A DNA stretch of 64,000 nucleotides from the NCBI RefSeq assembly GCF_921293095.1, contig NC_060259.1, positions 5,270,001 through 5,334,000 on the forward strand. The letters run 5' to 3'. Made by a program: the position numbers and the translations under genes. The stretch comes from Ischnura elegans. Its lineage: Eukaryota > Arthropoda > Insecta > Odonata > Coenagrionidae. Shown piece after piece: positions 21,768 through 32,820 of the stretch. How positions within the stretch are numbered: the stretch's first letter is position 1; the number at the start of each line of letters is the position of its first letter. The notes beneath the pieces are model-generated. The model saw only the letters and a list, made by a program, of their open reading frames with translations. It did not search any database and was not told the DNA's origin.

Positions 21768-22799
21768 TACAGGTCGTTTTACCCTGCTGAATTTCGATGC
21801 TAAAACAAAGGCTATTAAAACTTAAATAATAAATTAATAACATAACACATGGAATTTTCATTAAACATATGTGAACTTCAAACATGTATGCACTAAATGG
21901 AAAGGGTTTCATGCTTATTCCTCACCCATGCAAACACACTATTGTCACTGATTAGGACATTGCAGATGACCAGGCTGGTGGACTTGTGGAAAATTGAACG
22001 GGAAGACAACTTTGGGCAAGAGTGGAGCTTGTTTTGCAGCTTGATAATGATAATACTAATGAATTTCAAGAGAAGTCTGGAAGAATTTTGGTATCAGTTA
22101 CACGTAACGAAAAGGATTCAAAGTCAACGAAGCTTACATCACTTCTCCAACAGGAAAAAGGAAAAATAGAAGCAGCCAATTGGCGACGGGAAGATCTTTT
22201 TGTAAGGTATAGGTTATTGCCTGAAACTGATCTTCCTGAATTAAAGGAAAAATCATGTGTAGACATTTTTGTTATGGTTTTTTTCGGATGACATTTTTTC
22301 TCACAGCAGAATAAGATAATTAGACTACGTTCATTGTTTTTTCATCTCCTGGTATCAGTATAGAGATGAAAATTTTCATAAGAATTTTACTGTTATGGGG
22401 TTGTAACAAGGTTCCATCCAAGCGATGCTCCTGGGAAGATTCGGGGGATGTTTAAAACTCTTATGCTTGCCGTAGCCAAGCAAAGGAATAGATTCCTTGT
22501 GATAAGTAAATACCTTCACTGTGCATACAATACGATGCCCGACAAAATAGACAAATTGTGGGAGCTTCGCCGTAGATCACTAAATTGAAAGAACGTTTCG
22601 GGGGTGATTTTTCCCACTGAGAAAACTCTCTTTTGGCAGGAGTATGATTGCGTATTTTGGTATCCATCCTTGCATGCAATTCATTCAGCGGAAGACAATC
22701 AGTTTTGGTGGTGGTGAAATATTTTTTCTTGGCTTTGGATGTTGCTGTTTTATTAGAGATCAGGCGTGTAATAGTGCAAACATAACTGACCATGCATCG

Positions 22800-23469
22800 A
22801 TGCGAAGCCAAGATTAGCTGCCGTACTACTTCATTTTCAACAGAGGCAGACAGTAAAATATGTTATGATGCTAATGATCAATTAGTCCCTGCTTTACTAA
22901 ATAAAAGATGGCGCCGCCGTGCTGGAGAATATTGCGCTTCCGTCAACTGCACTGCATGCGATGCATGTAATATGGACAAATGTTGCTTTACTACCTACCA
23001 CTCAAAATGGTACGTATATGCCGGCATTGAACTCTAAATCAATCTATAGTTTATTTGAAACAAATTTATTCATATTTCATTCAATTTTATACTGTATTAC
23101 ACTCTTATGTTTTGTGAGAATATTTTTCAAATATGTATTCGAGACTCAAATCACCGATGGCGGCGCTGAAGGCGCTGACAATATGGCCGACGCAGCGAGG
23201 TTAGTGTTCTGACGATAACATAGGCGTAGTAGGAGCACAACTCTGTGGTAGGAAGTATCGTCGAGGCATCCCGCTATATGTCGCAAATATGTCGAGGAAG
23301 ATTTTTCTTGGTTATAAAGAGGTATTTAGATACCTAGGGGCAACAACGAAAAGCTGCTGAGCCACGGAGGGAGAGTGTATTTTAAATGCGGGACTTGTTA
23401 ATGCCCATTGGTTGCCTTAGCCAGCAAGGCGGTGAATTGAAAGTATTGGCTTTGGAAAGTATTGACTAT
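22800..23469. other. unassigned, two ATGGCGGC-like sites
   Basis: No domain recognised. The sequence contains AAAGATGGCGCCGCCG near 22,907 and GATGGCGGCG near 23,157, and AATATGGCCGAC near 23,180, which look like translation-start or 5' untranslated sequence, but none opens a convincing gene. Confidence 0.35.
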
Positions 23470-24124
23470 TGGTAATGTATAACATATATTACTTACAACG
23501 TTATCGCAGTACTAACAAAATAACACTGGACGGCATGATTATCGGCCCTGACACCATTCCTGCTGCTTCATCTGTAAAATGACCTCCTAAATCTGAACAT
23601 GAACTCCGTTTTTCCCCATCACCCACCATTTTCGGTGGAGCTCCCCCCCTCCAATATTTATCACTTTTCAGTCATTTGGAGGAATTAAAACGATTATTTT
23701 AGCATTTAAATTTTTCTAAAGGTTTTGAGGGGTGTAAAAATATTTTGCTGCATAGCATAGCAACAATAATCAAAATTTGTAGCAATAGCTCGGAAGATTC
23801 ACTTTACTACGCTGGCCCTCGCAATGCCTCGCCCGTTCAGGCTTGGACGGCATTTCTCTTAGCTCTCGCAGCTAAAAAGGAAAAGTAATACTCTCTAATT
23901 CCACGAAAAATATAAGATTAAGATTTTATATTCTCATTGCAGTTAAAAGTATTCTTTCTCCTTAATCTCACAAAGCGTCAGGCGCTCAAATCAATTTTGT
24001 GTATTGAAGCTGTCGTCATCTTCCCTCGGTATCTCTAGCGATCGCAGGGTCAACTCTTTCGATGTTCTGGACAAGGATCCTTTTTTTCCAAGTAGTTAAA
24101 ATTGTGCAAAACAGTGGAAGTTAA

Positions 24125-24233
24125 GCGTGGAGGCTTTCGAGGTTCCTACCGCATAGATTCATCTCTGCAGACAAATCAGATCACAAATCAATCTACAGAA
24201 TCTACGCGGTAGTAACCCCGAAAACCTCCACGC
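24125..24233. repeat. imperfect 110-bp inverted repeat
   Basis: GCGTGGAGGCTTTCGAGG and CTACCGCATAGATTC at the left pair with GAATCTACGCGGTAG and CCTCCACGC at the right, around a short loop. It would form a long hairpin in DNA or RNA. Confidence 0.6.
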
Positions 24234-24767
24234 TGAATCCTCACCACCGTGAAAGCCCACACAAGGATTACAGTAGAAGTTGTTTCACTCCGGCTTTTCC
24301 CAAGTGAATGTCAGTATGTGGGCTTGAGTTGTGATTATTACTGTGATTTAATGTGTAATTATGTTACGCATGTGTAAAAATCATCCTCATCGCTTCTACT
24401 ATATTTGCGGTGAATTGACTTAAACATCGCAACAATAACCTCTTTCTTTAATTCTTTAAACTGCTTACAAATTTTACTTTGGCTGCTAAGTAGGCGGTCA
24501 GGGCTAGGATTAAGCTCCAAGTGTTTGCTACACCACTAGTTACAGTAATTTAAACCAAATACTTGGTCGAACTACTGTAACATATGGCACAAAGTTTTGC
24601 GTAAATGAATGGCAATCTCTTAAAAAAGGGCATAAAAATCTTTTCCTATCGGACTAGACAGTCAACAATGAAATTAATTTTATGGAAGGTGAAGGCTTGG
24701 TTTATTTCTGTAATTAAATGCATTGTTGATAGAACTGATGATGCCATGTGACCCATAAAAATGTAGA

Positions 24768-25645
24768 ATGTTTATGGATTCGTCAAAGGCAAGCTTTTAA
24801 GTGGTCCTGTTGGCCAATGAGAATGAGTTACCTTCTGCCCTGTCAGAATACTCTGCTGATATGAAGGAAACGTACAGAAATATCAGCTGAGTCCTTGAAA
24901 GTATTAATTATCGTGATTATAATTGGTTATTTTTCGCTGATCTGAAAGTTTTCGCTCGACTCATGGGACTGCAATTAGGCTTCACGAAATACTGCTACTT
25001 CCTTTGTGAATACAACAGCCGCGCCCGAGAAAAACATTACATCGTCCGGAATTGGCCTCTGCAAGAAAGCTTCACTCATGGTTATAAAAATGTTCCTCAT
25101 GTTTCCCTAGTTTCGACAGAAAATATTCACTTGCCACGATTGCACATCAAATTGAGACGGATGTAATAATTGGTGAAAGCAATCGACAAGACAGGAGCTG
25201 AATTTCAATTTTTAACTTAATTCCCTCGTCTTACAATTAGTGAAGCTAAAACCAAGGAAGGAACTCGTGGGCTCCAGATTAGGAAACTTTTCCAAGATTC
25301 GACGTATATGAAACACCTGAATTATAAAGAAAATCGAGCTTGGCTTGGATTCTGAAACGTGTTTTAGAAATTTTTGGGTAACAAAGAAGTGATGATTATG
25401 TCGCTCATGTCGAGGAATTGCTGTCAGCGTATTGGGTCATGGGGTGTAACGTGTCTCTAAAAATGCATTTCCTTCATTCACACTTGGACCTTTTCATAGA
25501 ATATTTAGGAGCAGTTTCAGATTAACACTGGGAATGGTTCCATGAAGGCATCTCCAAATCTGTGAGGAGATTTTCAGGGAAATTGAATGCGGGCATGATG
25601 ATATATTAGGCCTACTGCTGTTTTTGCATGAGAAACTTCTACCTC
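24768..25645 (+). pseudogene. decayed transposon protein of the CACTGG element
   Basis: Across several frames the plus strand gives FMDSSKASFK, LLANENELPSALSEYS, DMKETYRNIS, INYRDYNWLFFADLKVFARL, MGLQLGFTKYCYFLCEYNSR, then WPLQESFTHGYKNV and LPRLHIKL, then KLFQDSTYMKHLNYKENRAW and MHFLHSHLDF-type sequence near 25,468. I recognise this succession (GD-K...GYTKY-CFLC-WDSRA...LPPLHIKLG) as a protein repeated in many arthropod and cnidarian genomes in connection with DNA transposons. I know no formal domain name and cannot point to its catalytic residues. Stops and frame changes make it a pseudogene. Its position in the middle of the element suggests it was the transposase. Confidence 0.6.
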
Positions 25646-26740
25646 AGTGTATAAAGGGAAATGAAATACTTATGTTATTCATCGTTCTTCACATTTGCTA
25701 TTTTTCTCTTTGTTTATGCGCATGTGGTATTGAGGGCGCCAGCGAGGTAGCGTAACTTCTGAACTGTTGGCACACATTTTCATTATTTTTTCTATGTCGT
25801 GTTCTTAAATATTTTTATTATTGCTGATATAAGCTGTTGATATATATATTTTTCCATCATTCTGGGATATTTAAGGTATGGGAAAATAAAATGGGAGCTG
25901 AAATATGAAGAAAATAAGTGAAAAAATTGCGAAAAAAGGAAAGGTTGATAATTTTTAATGTGTTTTTTTTTTTATCATTAACGGAAACTAATCCCCCCAA
26001 ATCTACAACCTTACCATTAATTATCATGTTTTCGGACTTTTCACCTCTCAAAGACCCAATAAGAAATATAAATGCTTATATAATCCTTTTCATTCCTCCA
26101 AGTCATTGCAAAGTGATGAAAATTAGAGAGGGGCTTCCCCCTGAAAATGGTGGGTGATGGAGGAAAGCGGATGTCATGTTAGGATTCAGGAGGTCATTTT
26201 ACATAGTAATTAGCAGGAATGGTATCAGGGCTCAAAAAAATTATTTTTGCCGTCCAGTGTAATTAGAGAAAACTCAATATACCCAAAAATGCCAAAGATT
26301 TCTCAACGTGGTTTCCCATCGTCGGGGTTTACAGTCAAGGGGAATGATGAATTGCAGTGATCCAAATCAATTAGAAGACCACACTTGTATATATAAATGC
26401 ATAAAAAACATTACTTACGAAGTTATCAAAGCTTAATACTAACAATTTATCCAGAGAAAACTGAATATACCTACCCTACAATGACTATGACTTCGCAACG
26501 TGGTTTCTATATTACCAACATCAGAGTTGAGTGACGACTTGTAGCAATGAAAATGACCTTAAAAGCCTCAAACACAATACTAATGGATAAAATATATTGC
26601 TTACGACGTAGTTATAGCTAATTGCCAACAAAATAAGTGCAGAAATCAGAGAATACCGAATAATACCAATGCTTGATCAACGTGGCTTCCTGCGATAAAT
26701 GCCTAGCCACCTATGGTTCCCTCGAAGCTCTACTTTCGAA

Positions 26741-27293
26741 TTCGGCCGATAGTTGGCGTCTCCCTGGTCTGGATTCTCGAATATTTATTCTATGTATTTT
26801 CCAAACTTGGGAAATGCATTTTCAACCATTTTACTTATTAGCCATGTTAAATATTATTTAAACGTACCTTCAACTGCAAATCCATTGATTGTGTCAATTT
26901 GAGGTTCTGTACTTTCATAGCACTCCTGGCGAAAAATTTACATAAATTTGAAATAATTTTTCTTGATGTGTATTTGACAAGTTTATAATATAAACATTAT
27001 AAATTTAAATATTCCACATTTGTGAAATAGCATTGAAAAAATCCAGAAAATTTGTACACCTTAAAACATCACACTTAACATTGAAAAATTTATAAATCGC
27101 AGGCAATGGAACTCTGAAAATTATTGCTAAATTTTTAAACAATTTACTTTAAATTTAAAAAAAGCTTGAAAATAGTGTACGTAAAGAATAATGTGTTTTT
27201 GTAGTGTTTTTTATCATTTAAATGAACAGTGCAGCTCAAATGCGAAAAATATTTGCTTTTTCTGGGAAATATTACGTTGCACCAAAAGACAAC
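26741..27293. other. AT-rich, no recognised feature
   Basis: No coding stretch or repeat structure that I can support. Confidence 0.4.
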
Positions 27294-27453
27294 AGATCCA
27301 CCCAATGTGACATTTATGTCACAGCCTGTATCTCGGAAACTACAGAACTGATCAATGTAATATTTTCAGAATATAGTAAAATTGAGACCCTTGGCATTTC
27401 CCTAGAATGTCAATTATTTATCTCAAAAAAAATATTTTGGGCGGATCCAGGTT
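27294..27453. mobile_element. short MITE with TGTGACAT hairpin
   Basis: The left end GATCCACCCAATGTGACA and the right end, read inward as GGATCCGCCCA, are inverted repeats 160 bp apart. The left side holds the hairpin TGTGACAT-TT-ATGTCACA (27,306-27,323). It is related to the MITE at 12,213-12,615, which has the same CCCAATGTGACA module. Confidence 0.55.
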
Positions 27454-27924
27454 AAGGAAACATTTCTACGGCAAATAGGCTTTCAATTTATGACAATAGC
27501 TCTCAATAGAATGCGCTCACCTGGTTTGAGTTTATGTGAATAATAAAGCAAAAGTGAAAATAATGTGTTTCAGCAGGTATTTATTTTGTCTTTACATATT
27601 TCAAACCAAGTGCGTTGTAAGTATATAAAATTGATTTTTTGATTTATTTCATTATATAAACAATTTTAATAAAATATTTTCCGCGATCTCAGAAAGATTG
27701 GGTAAGGGAAATTTGGTTACTGTGCGGTAAGAACAACGTGCGCAAAAAATCTCTCTGTGAGAATTAAATAAGGACTTCTGGTGTCGAGACGGAAGAAGGT
27801 CCGACGCACTGTCATCATCTGATGAGGAGTTGGATATAATTATAGATAATTTCAACTTACATGCACACCACAGGTCCTTGGAAGTGAATGCGTATGATAT
27901 ATACGAAGAATAAGGAGTTTAAAA

Positions 27925-28140
27925 ATGAAATTTAGATTATCCAAACCTGCCGTTGATTTCGTCCTAGAGCGTATTCATAACAGGACAAAGGAAACAGAAG
28001 GAATCATCCATATCACCCGTGGAATAGCTTTTAATAGCTCTGAGATTCTACGTAACGGAAAGCCTGCAGTTAAATTGAGTGGCTTGAACACACGGTATTT
28101 AAATTTAGCGGGTTTTCAACATGAGAGTAACGAATATTGA
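27925..28140 (+). pseudogene. HARBI1-type transposase, N-terminal fragment
   Basis: A 71-codon frame reads MKFRLSKPAVDFVLERIHNR and continues through IIHITRGIAFNSSEILRNGK. FRLSK-AV--LLERI is the start of the conserved region in PIF/Harbinger nucleases (HARBI1 family). The usual continuation is missing. A catalytic-region fragment of the same family lies at 32,595-32,780 in the same orientation, so the two could be parts of one element split by later insertions, including the Tigger at 29,188-30,926. Short and decayed. Confidence 0.55.
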
Positions 28141-29185
28141 AATGCTGAGATTGACGTTGTTTATGAAGACACTGGTATGTTGTTGGAAGATATTCCTACT
28201 GTTGTTGTTGTTTCGTTGATGGTTTTGTATTTACATCATACGTTTTATTATAACTGCTATGTGTGCGGTAATAGTATGTAATATAAAGTATACTTGCATG
28301 GACTCAAATGGTAGTTCAATCAGTCAGTAGTTGCGAAGGTTTGTAACGTTAAATTTCAAGTTGTTTGTTTGAAGGATATTATCTTGAGGAAAGAAATTTA
28401 CTATATTAGCTAGTATTAATATCAGTGCTGCTGTTAGAGTAAATAGCATGTAGAATTATATTGTGTGTATGATAATAGTCGCGTCAAGTTTCCATGTAAG
28501 TACATAAGTTAACCTTGATTTCAAGATAAGCATTTTGGTACCTCAGCTTACATAAGGAGTTCAATTTTACATTTTAGTTTCATGTATGTAAATCAAGTGT
28601 AATGGCCATACAAGTCAAAACCATAGTAAAAGTAATTTCAAAATTATGTGATGCCTTAACCTTCGCTTGATCGATGTTGGCCTTTCGGTGATGTTGGAGA
28701 TGACACATGTTACCTAATTAGAAATTTAATTACTGAACTTAATATAACCTTTACTGATTATTTTAACTGTGGCAAATATGAAAATAGTTCACGATTTTTA
28801 AGGTAACCGAAGATAATGGTATTGCAGTATGTTTATACTATATTGTGGTACTACAAATTCTGGGTAGATTTTATTAATTAATGGTCAAGAGATAAGAAGT
28901 AATGAACGATGCAGTCTTATTCATTATACACGCTCAGGTGTTAGTCATATTCATCTAGGTGATGTACTTAGATAACACTGCTGCACAGGATTTGGAGCAA
29001 ACTGGTAATAGTGTTTTTTTAGTTGTATCCTAAAGATGATTAATGTATAGTTGTGCACTTTAAAATATCTTACTTCATGAAGGTGATGTAGGTGAGGGGG
29101 CACATAACCCACAGTGTTATGTAAAAGTTAGATAAATGGCTAATCATAAACCAGTGAAAGAATCCTATTAATTTTCTTAACTACC
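28141..29185. other. no recognised feature
   Basis: About 1 kb of AT-rich sequence with no domain, inverted repeat or RNA gene that I can support. Confidence 0.4.
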
Positions 29186-29187
29186 TA

Positions 29188-30926
29188 CACCCATGTCTCG
29201 TATAGCGCAATTTCGATTAGCGCAATTTCGATATAGCGCAAATTCGTTCCTCGGGGAAACATTGCAACGCAGTGTAGCCTAATCAAAAATCTTAAACTCT
29301 CTCGAGATAAAACGTGAACTTGCGCTAAGTACACACGAAATTTCTATCAATTTACGCATATTAATATTATTTCTTGCCTCAAATCTTCTTTTTTGTTTAT
29401 ATATTAATCGAAATTCATAGCTGCGCAATTGCCAAAAGTATTACTCGTCATTGGGTCTAGATAGCCGGCCTACCGAAGTAATTTATCTCGTCTCCTTAAC
29501 AGAATGATAATAAATAATTTAGATCGTTAATTAAGCGTGGGGCTAGTGGAAATGAGTTTTTTTTTCAGCAATACGGTTTGAGACGTATTTTTGCCGTCGT
29601 AGGTTACCGGGCGATTGACTTCCAGGTAGAGAGTCTACGCTAAAGCCTTCAAGGTCATCGGTATATTCACGGGGGAGAAATGGAGCGGTGACGGAGTTGC
29701 GCATGAATAGCATCAACACATAAAAGGGTCCGCTATAGAGTCTTAAACACAATGGCTTCGTTCCCTCCTCGCAGTCATAGCCCTTCTGCGTCTCAGGAAT
29801 ACAGTTCAGCAGAAGAAGGTGATTTAGATAGAGCCATACAGAGTAAAAACCAAGAGAATATGGCAAAAAATAGGAATGCGTGTAGAAAAATCAAGAATTT
29901 ATCAAGAAAAACCATAACCTAGAAGAGGACTTGAGAGAGGTCAATTGCTTTGAAAATGGAGAGCGTCAAAGCGATATTGCGCGGAAGTTTAAACTCACGA
30001 TGCCTTATTCTGAATAAAGACGAAGCTAAAATATCAGTGACCTCAGCCGCACCAAATTCAACCAAGCGGTCTACACGTACGGAAAGTTCATGGTGAATCA
30101 GTACAAAAAGACGAGAGTGGTAATCGCTCCGAGACATTAAGTGAAAGCTCCGGTTGGTTCCAGAATTTAAACGGCAAGCAGGTATTTTCAGTGCGGCGAT
30201 ATCAGGTGAATCTGCAAGTGTTGATAGCGCAGCCACCACAACATTTTCTGATGAACTCCAAGCTGTTATTGAAAGTGGCTCCTTTCCCCCTCAACTAGTT
30301 TTTAGTGTTGATGAGACGATATTCTTTTGGAAAAGAATGCATTCTCGTTCATTTATTTTCAGGGAAGGAAAACCTGGGTCAGGTTTCAAGGCATTTAAAG
30401 ACTGTTTCACGTAGCTGCTAATGACTCGGAGGACTTCAAATTAAAATGATTTATCATTCATAAACTCCGCTAGCTATGAAATGGCATTTAAAGTAGCATT
30501 TTCCTGTCATTTCGATGAGCGACAAAAGGGCCTGGGTGACACAATAGTTGTTTTTAGACTAGTTTGAAAAATCATCAACTGCCGGCAACGAATTACGGTC
30601 CCCTGAGATAGCAGATGTTAGCCCACCCGCACGACAGGATGGAATCTCGAAAGCACATAAGAATTTTTTTTAACGTGAATAAAAGTCTTTGAATGCGTGA
30701 ATACTATCTTTAATGATGTTTTAAACTATAAATATATATAGAAATAATGTTTTCTAAGGCTTTTTATGGGAATATAGATGTTTTAGAGGAAATTCAATAC
30801 CCAAGACCTATGCTACCAGGAACGCATCCCTATCCTCCCTATGTTAAAACGCTCTCGTATAACGCAAATTCGTATAGCGCAAAGACCCCAAGGAACGCAT
30901 CCCTTGCGCTATACAAGACATGGGTG
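29188..30926 (+). mobile_element. Tigger-type DNA transposon 2, both ends present
   Basis: The ends are CACCCATGTCTCGTATAGCG at the left and CACCCATGTCTTGTATAGCG read inward from the right, flanked by TA (29,186-29,187 and 30,927-30,928). Repeated TATAGCGCAA motifs lie inside both ends. A Tigger transposase reads rightward inside. The length of 1.7 kb and the missing C-terminal half of the transposase show an internal deletion. The TA duplication is standard for the Tc1/mariner superfamily. Confidence 0.8.
29930..30480 (+). pseudogene. Tigger transposase remnant 2, with first catalytic Asp
   Basis: The segment CFENGERQSDIARKFKLTMP near 29,942 is the pogo-type helix-turn-helix. From about 30,160 follows EFKRQAGIFSAAISGESASV, FSDELQAVIESGSFPPQLVF and SVDETIFFWKRMHSRSFIF. 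This carries the DET motif with the first catalytic aspartate, then GFKAFKD and AANDSEDFKLK. The order and wording are those of jerky/Tigger transposases. The second and third catalytic acids are absent, since the protein is cut short about 500 bp before the right end, and the HTH is in a different frame. It cannot be active. Confidence 0.8.
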
Positions 30927-30928
30927 TA

Positions 30929-31751
30929 TTGAATACTCAGCATAGTAATAAATACATTAAGGTGTAAAATCATGGCATCGACAATTTAATTGCATACATT
31001 ACATTTACAGCTGTGGTATTAATTAGATATTGGAATGCAAATTAGAGGTTTTTAACCGTAATCTTCAATGAAGTATATTATGTATCAACGACATTAAATT
31101 GTTTTTGAGTAATGTCTACTGCAGTTGGATGTATATCACAATTTATTTTACATGAGCTCTTGGGCATGATGAGTTTGTCGCTCCCAATATAAGGAAGTGA
31201 TAAATAGATGTCAGTATGTGATGTGAGGTAAGATCGTGGGCGCAAATTCATGAATTGTGTTAATATAAAACAGTGTTGTTTAACTGTAGCATGTGATGGT
31301 TCACAACAATTTAGATATGGGAAGTATAAATTTTAACACGCTACATTGTTCTAACATCAATTATAGCTTGATATATCCGGCAGCTTTGTTAGTAGGATAA
31401 AATATACTTGATTAGTTTATTTTGTTGTGTCCTTATTGTTATCATTCTGTCATAACCATCATCTGTATACGTGTTCGGAAATTAAGTTTAGGATTATCTT
31501 TTAAAATCAAAGCATGAAAATGGAGCAATCTCTTTCTTCATTTGGTGTATAATCCTCACATGTTATCATTAAAAAATACAAGTGAATAAAATAAAAAGAA
31601 AAAATTGCTGTTGGAATTTTTTGATGCTAAGACCTTTGTAATGCTAGTATAAGTTGATTAGAATTAGGCCTGGAAATAATCATGTACACCTAAAAGTGTA
31701 GCTCATCACATAGCTAGTAGCTAGACTGTTATTAAAATGAATAATACAGAT
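30929..31751. other. no recognised feature
   Basis: AT-rich spacer without coding or repeat features that I can support. Confidence 0.4.
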
Positions 31752-31760
31752 TATTGCAAT

Positions 31761-31974
31761 TATCGGTGGTGGCGGGGTAACGTCCTCGCCTGCCAAACAA
31801 GAAGTCGCGGGTTCGAGTCCCGCCTGGGTAGGTTTCCCCTGTCCAGGGCATGGTTGTTCGTGTGCGTTTGATTATTAAATTTGTTGAATACCCCGATGTA
31901 AAATGGCCAACATGAGCTGTATTCGGTGGTTTGGGGATAAAAAAAAATAAAAAAATAAAAAAATAAAAAAAATG
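31761..31974 (+). mobile_element. tRNA-derived SINE
   Basis: The head resembles a tRNA gene with a recognisable B box (GGTTCGAGTCC at 31,810-31,820) and a degenerate A box in TGGCGGGGTAACG. The stem GTCGCGGG...CCCGC is intact, but there is no acceptor stem that closes. A tRNA-unrelated body follows and then a tail of (AAAAAAT)n at 31,938-31,972. The 9-bp sequences TATTGCAAT (31,752) and TATTGCGAT (31,975) match at 8 of 9 positions, as expected for a LINE-mobilised insertion. Transcription would be by RNA polymerase III from the internal boxes. Confidence 0.8.
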
Positions 31975-31983
31975 TATTGCGAT

Positions 31984-32574
31984 AGACTTCTCACTAAACA
32001 ATAATAAGATACCAAATGTAACTGGTAGGTCAGTTGCTAGTTCCCTAGGGAGCAATCGACCTGTTTTAGGCGATTGAAATTCTTACCAACCTTTTATATA
32101 CATATTTATAAATTCTTCATGGCAATATAATATCCTTCAGATCTATTTTTCATCATAATTCAATGGTGGTGGGAATTATTCAATGTTAGCAGTGGTTACC
32201 AATTGACTCTTGATATTTATGTTGAAAATAAATTTTGAAATTTCTAAACGCATTGTTCCAGTATATCTTAAAATGCAGTCTTGATTGTGTGTCATTAAAA
32301 TATTTTACAGGGCATTGTAAATAACCTAACAAACTATGGTCTGAATGAGATTGACTTTTTATTTTCACGTTGAGGTTTATTTTATGTAGCTGACAGTAAT
32401 TTAACCTGCCTCAAGTTGCAATATACATTTATGTAATTAGGTAAGAGGAAGCTATGAAGCTCCTGAGATTTAAAAGTTTTTGCAGATACATAGTAATTGG
32501 TGAACTACTTAAGAGTGATTAAATCAAGCAGTCTAATTTAAAGATCCCATTTTGTAAATCAATGCTGTACCAAG
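31984..32574. other. no recognised feature
   Basis: AT-rich sequence between the SINE and the HARBI1-type fragment. Nothing I can support. Confidence 0.4.
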
Positions 32575-32594
32575 AATTCATACAATTTCGTAGT

Positions 32595-32780
32595 GGAAGA
32601 GAGGAATTTGTGAGAATGGAAGAAGAATTTTTTGGGATTGCTGGATTCCCAGGCATCATTGGGGCAATAGACTGATGCATATCCCAACAACTTCATCTGG
32701 AGGAAAAAATGTTGGAGAATTATTTGGAAATAAGAAGTCCTAATTTTCTATCAATGCCCAGGCAGTTTGCTCCCCTACAC
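32595..32780 (+). pseudogene. HARBI1-type transposase, catalytic fragment
   Basis: The plus strand reads FFGIAGFPGIIGAID and, after a frame change, HIPTTSSGGKNVGELFGNKK then FSINAQAVCSP. This is the GAIDCTHI-I-PGG region of the PIF/Harbinger DDE nuclease; the D in GAID is one of the catalytic acids. A TGA follows GAID and a TAA follows NKKS, so the copy is dead. The rest of the domain was apparently lost when the Penelope-like fragment at 32,821 was inserted or joined. Same strand and family as 27,925-28,140. Confidence 0.75.
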
Positions 32781-32820
32781 TATAATTGACTAATTCTTAA
32801 GACTATATCTAATAATAAGA

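Larger units (their letters stand above)
12895..21940. mobile_element. two-ended AT-duplicating DNA element, copy A (ISL2EU-like)
   Basis: The left end AGAGTATTTGCACTTTTTTG at 12,895 and the right end CATGCAAACACACT at 21,940 match the two ends of copy B (54,245 and 56,304). AT flanks both sides (12,893-12,894 and 21,941-21,942). Removing the element leaves one AT and restores the piggyBac frame. Without the 6.8-kb element nested in it, copy A is about 2.25 kb. Just inside the left end are a CRE and a THAP-domain gene reading rightward. Just inside the right end are a CCAAT box, a CRE and a short exon reading leftward. A two-gene element with THAP and a 2-bp duplication suggests ISL2EU (PHIS group), but no DDE or YqaJ domain is visible here, so that name is an inference. 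Confidence 0.7.
12787..22790 (+). pseudogene. piggyBac-type transposase remnant, split by copy A
   Basis: The plus strand of 12,787-12,894 and of 21,943 onward forms one continuous, decayed frame once the 9-kb insertion between them is removed. The left part has NVDFDEV and LEPPEAV; the right part starts VTD-DIADDQAGGLVEN. Downstream come LFVRYRLLPETDLPELKEKS, resembling the piggyBac NELFPE...KSPVELFELFF region, then LLLWGCNKVPSK (like GI-LLSGYNK-P), RNRFLVISKYLHC (like RNRFE-I-RYLHL) and SFGRSMIAYFG (like SVDE-MIPFKG). In that last motif the first catalytic aspartate is lost. Several in-frame stops (TAA, TAG, TGA) confirm decay. The frame across the restored target site is strong evidence for the boundaries of copy A. 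Confidence 0.7.
23524..26259 (+). mobile_element. DNA transposon with CACTGG ends and TAA duplication (CMC-like)
   Basis: The terminal inverted repeats start CACTGGACGGCA and similarity between arms extends about 200 bp (23,524-23,735 against 26,045-26,259), including AAATGACCTCCT and CATCACCCACCATTTTC. TAA lies on both sides (23,521-23,523 and 26,260-26,262). A CACTG start with a 3-bp duplication fits the CACTA-Mirage-Chapaev group. The interior contains a decayed transposon protein (24,768-25,645) and a 110-bp inverted repeat at 24,125-24,233. The element interrupts a tandem repeat unit, which confirms its limits. Confidence 0.75.
23470..26740 (+). repeat. ~185-bp tandem repeat, first unit split by a transposon
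   Basis: Three diverged units share ATTACTTAC-A-GTT, then ACTAACAA, then AGAGAAAACT-AATAT-CC, then CAACGTGGTTTC. The CAACGTGG landmark occurs at 26,304, 26,496 and 26,678 (spacings 192 and 182). The beginning of the first unit lies at 23,487-23,523 and its end resumes at 26,260, so the element at 23,524-26,259 sits inside it. Joining the flanks at one TAA recreates a normal unit. Confidence 0.65.

Noticed and set aside
22792..23037. 81-codon cysteine-containing frame, possible zinc-binding protein
   Set aside because: Cysteine spacing does not fit THAP or another finger that I know, and the frame starts in decayed piggyBac sequence.
31770..31840. Apparent tRNA gene
   Set aside because: B box and T stem are good, but the acceptor stem does not close, and the sequence continues into a body with an A-rich tail between short direct repeats; it is a SINE.
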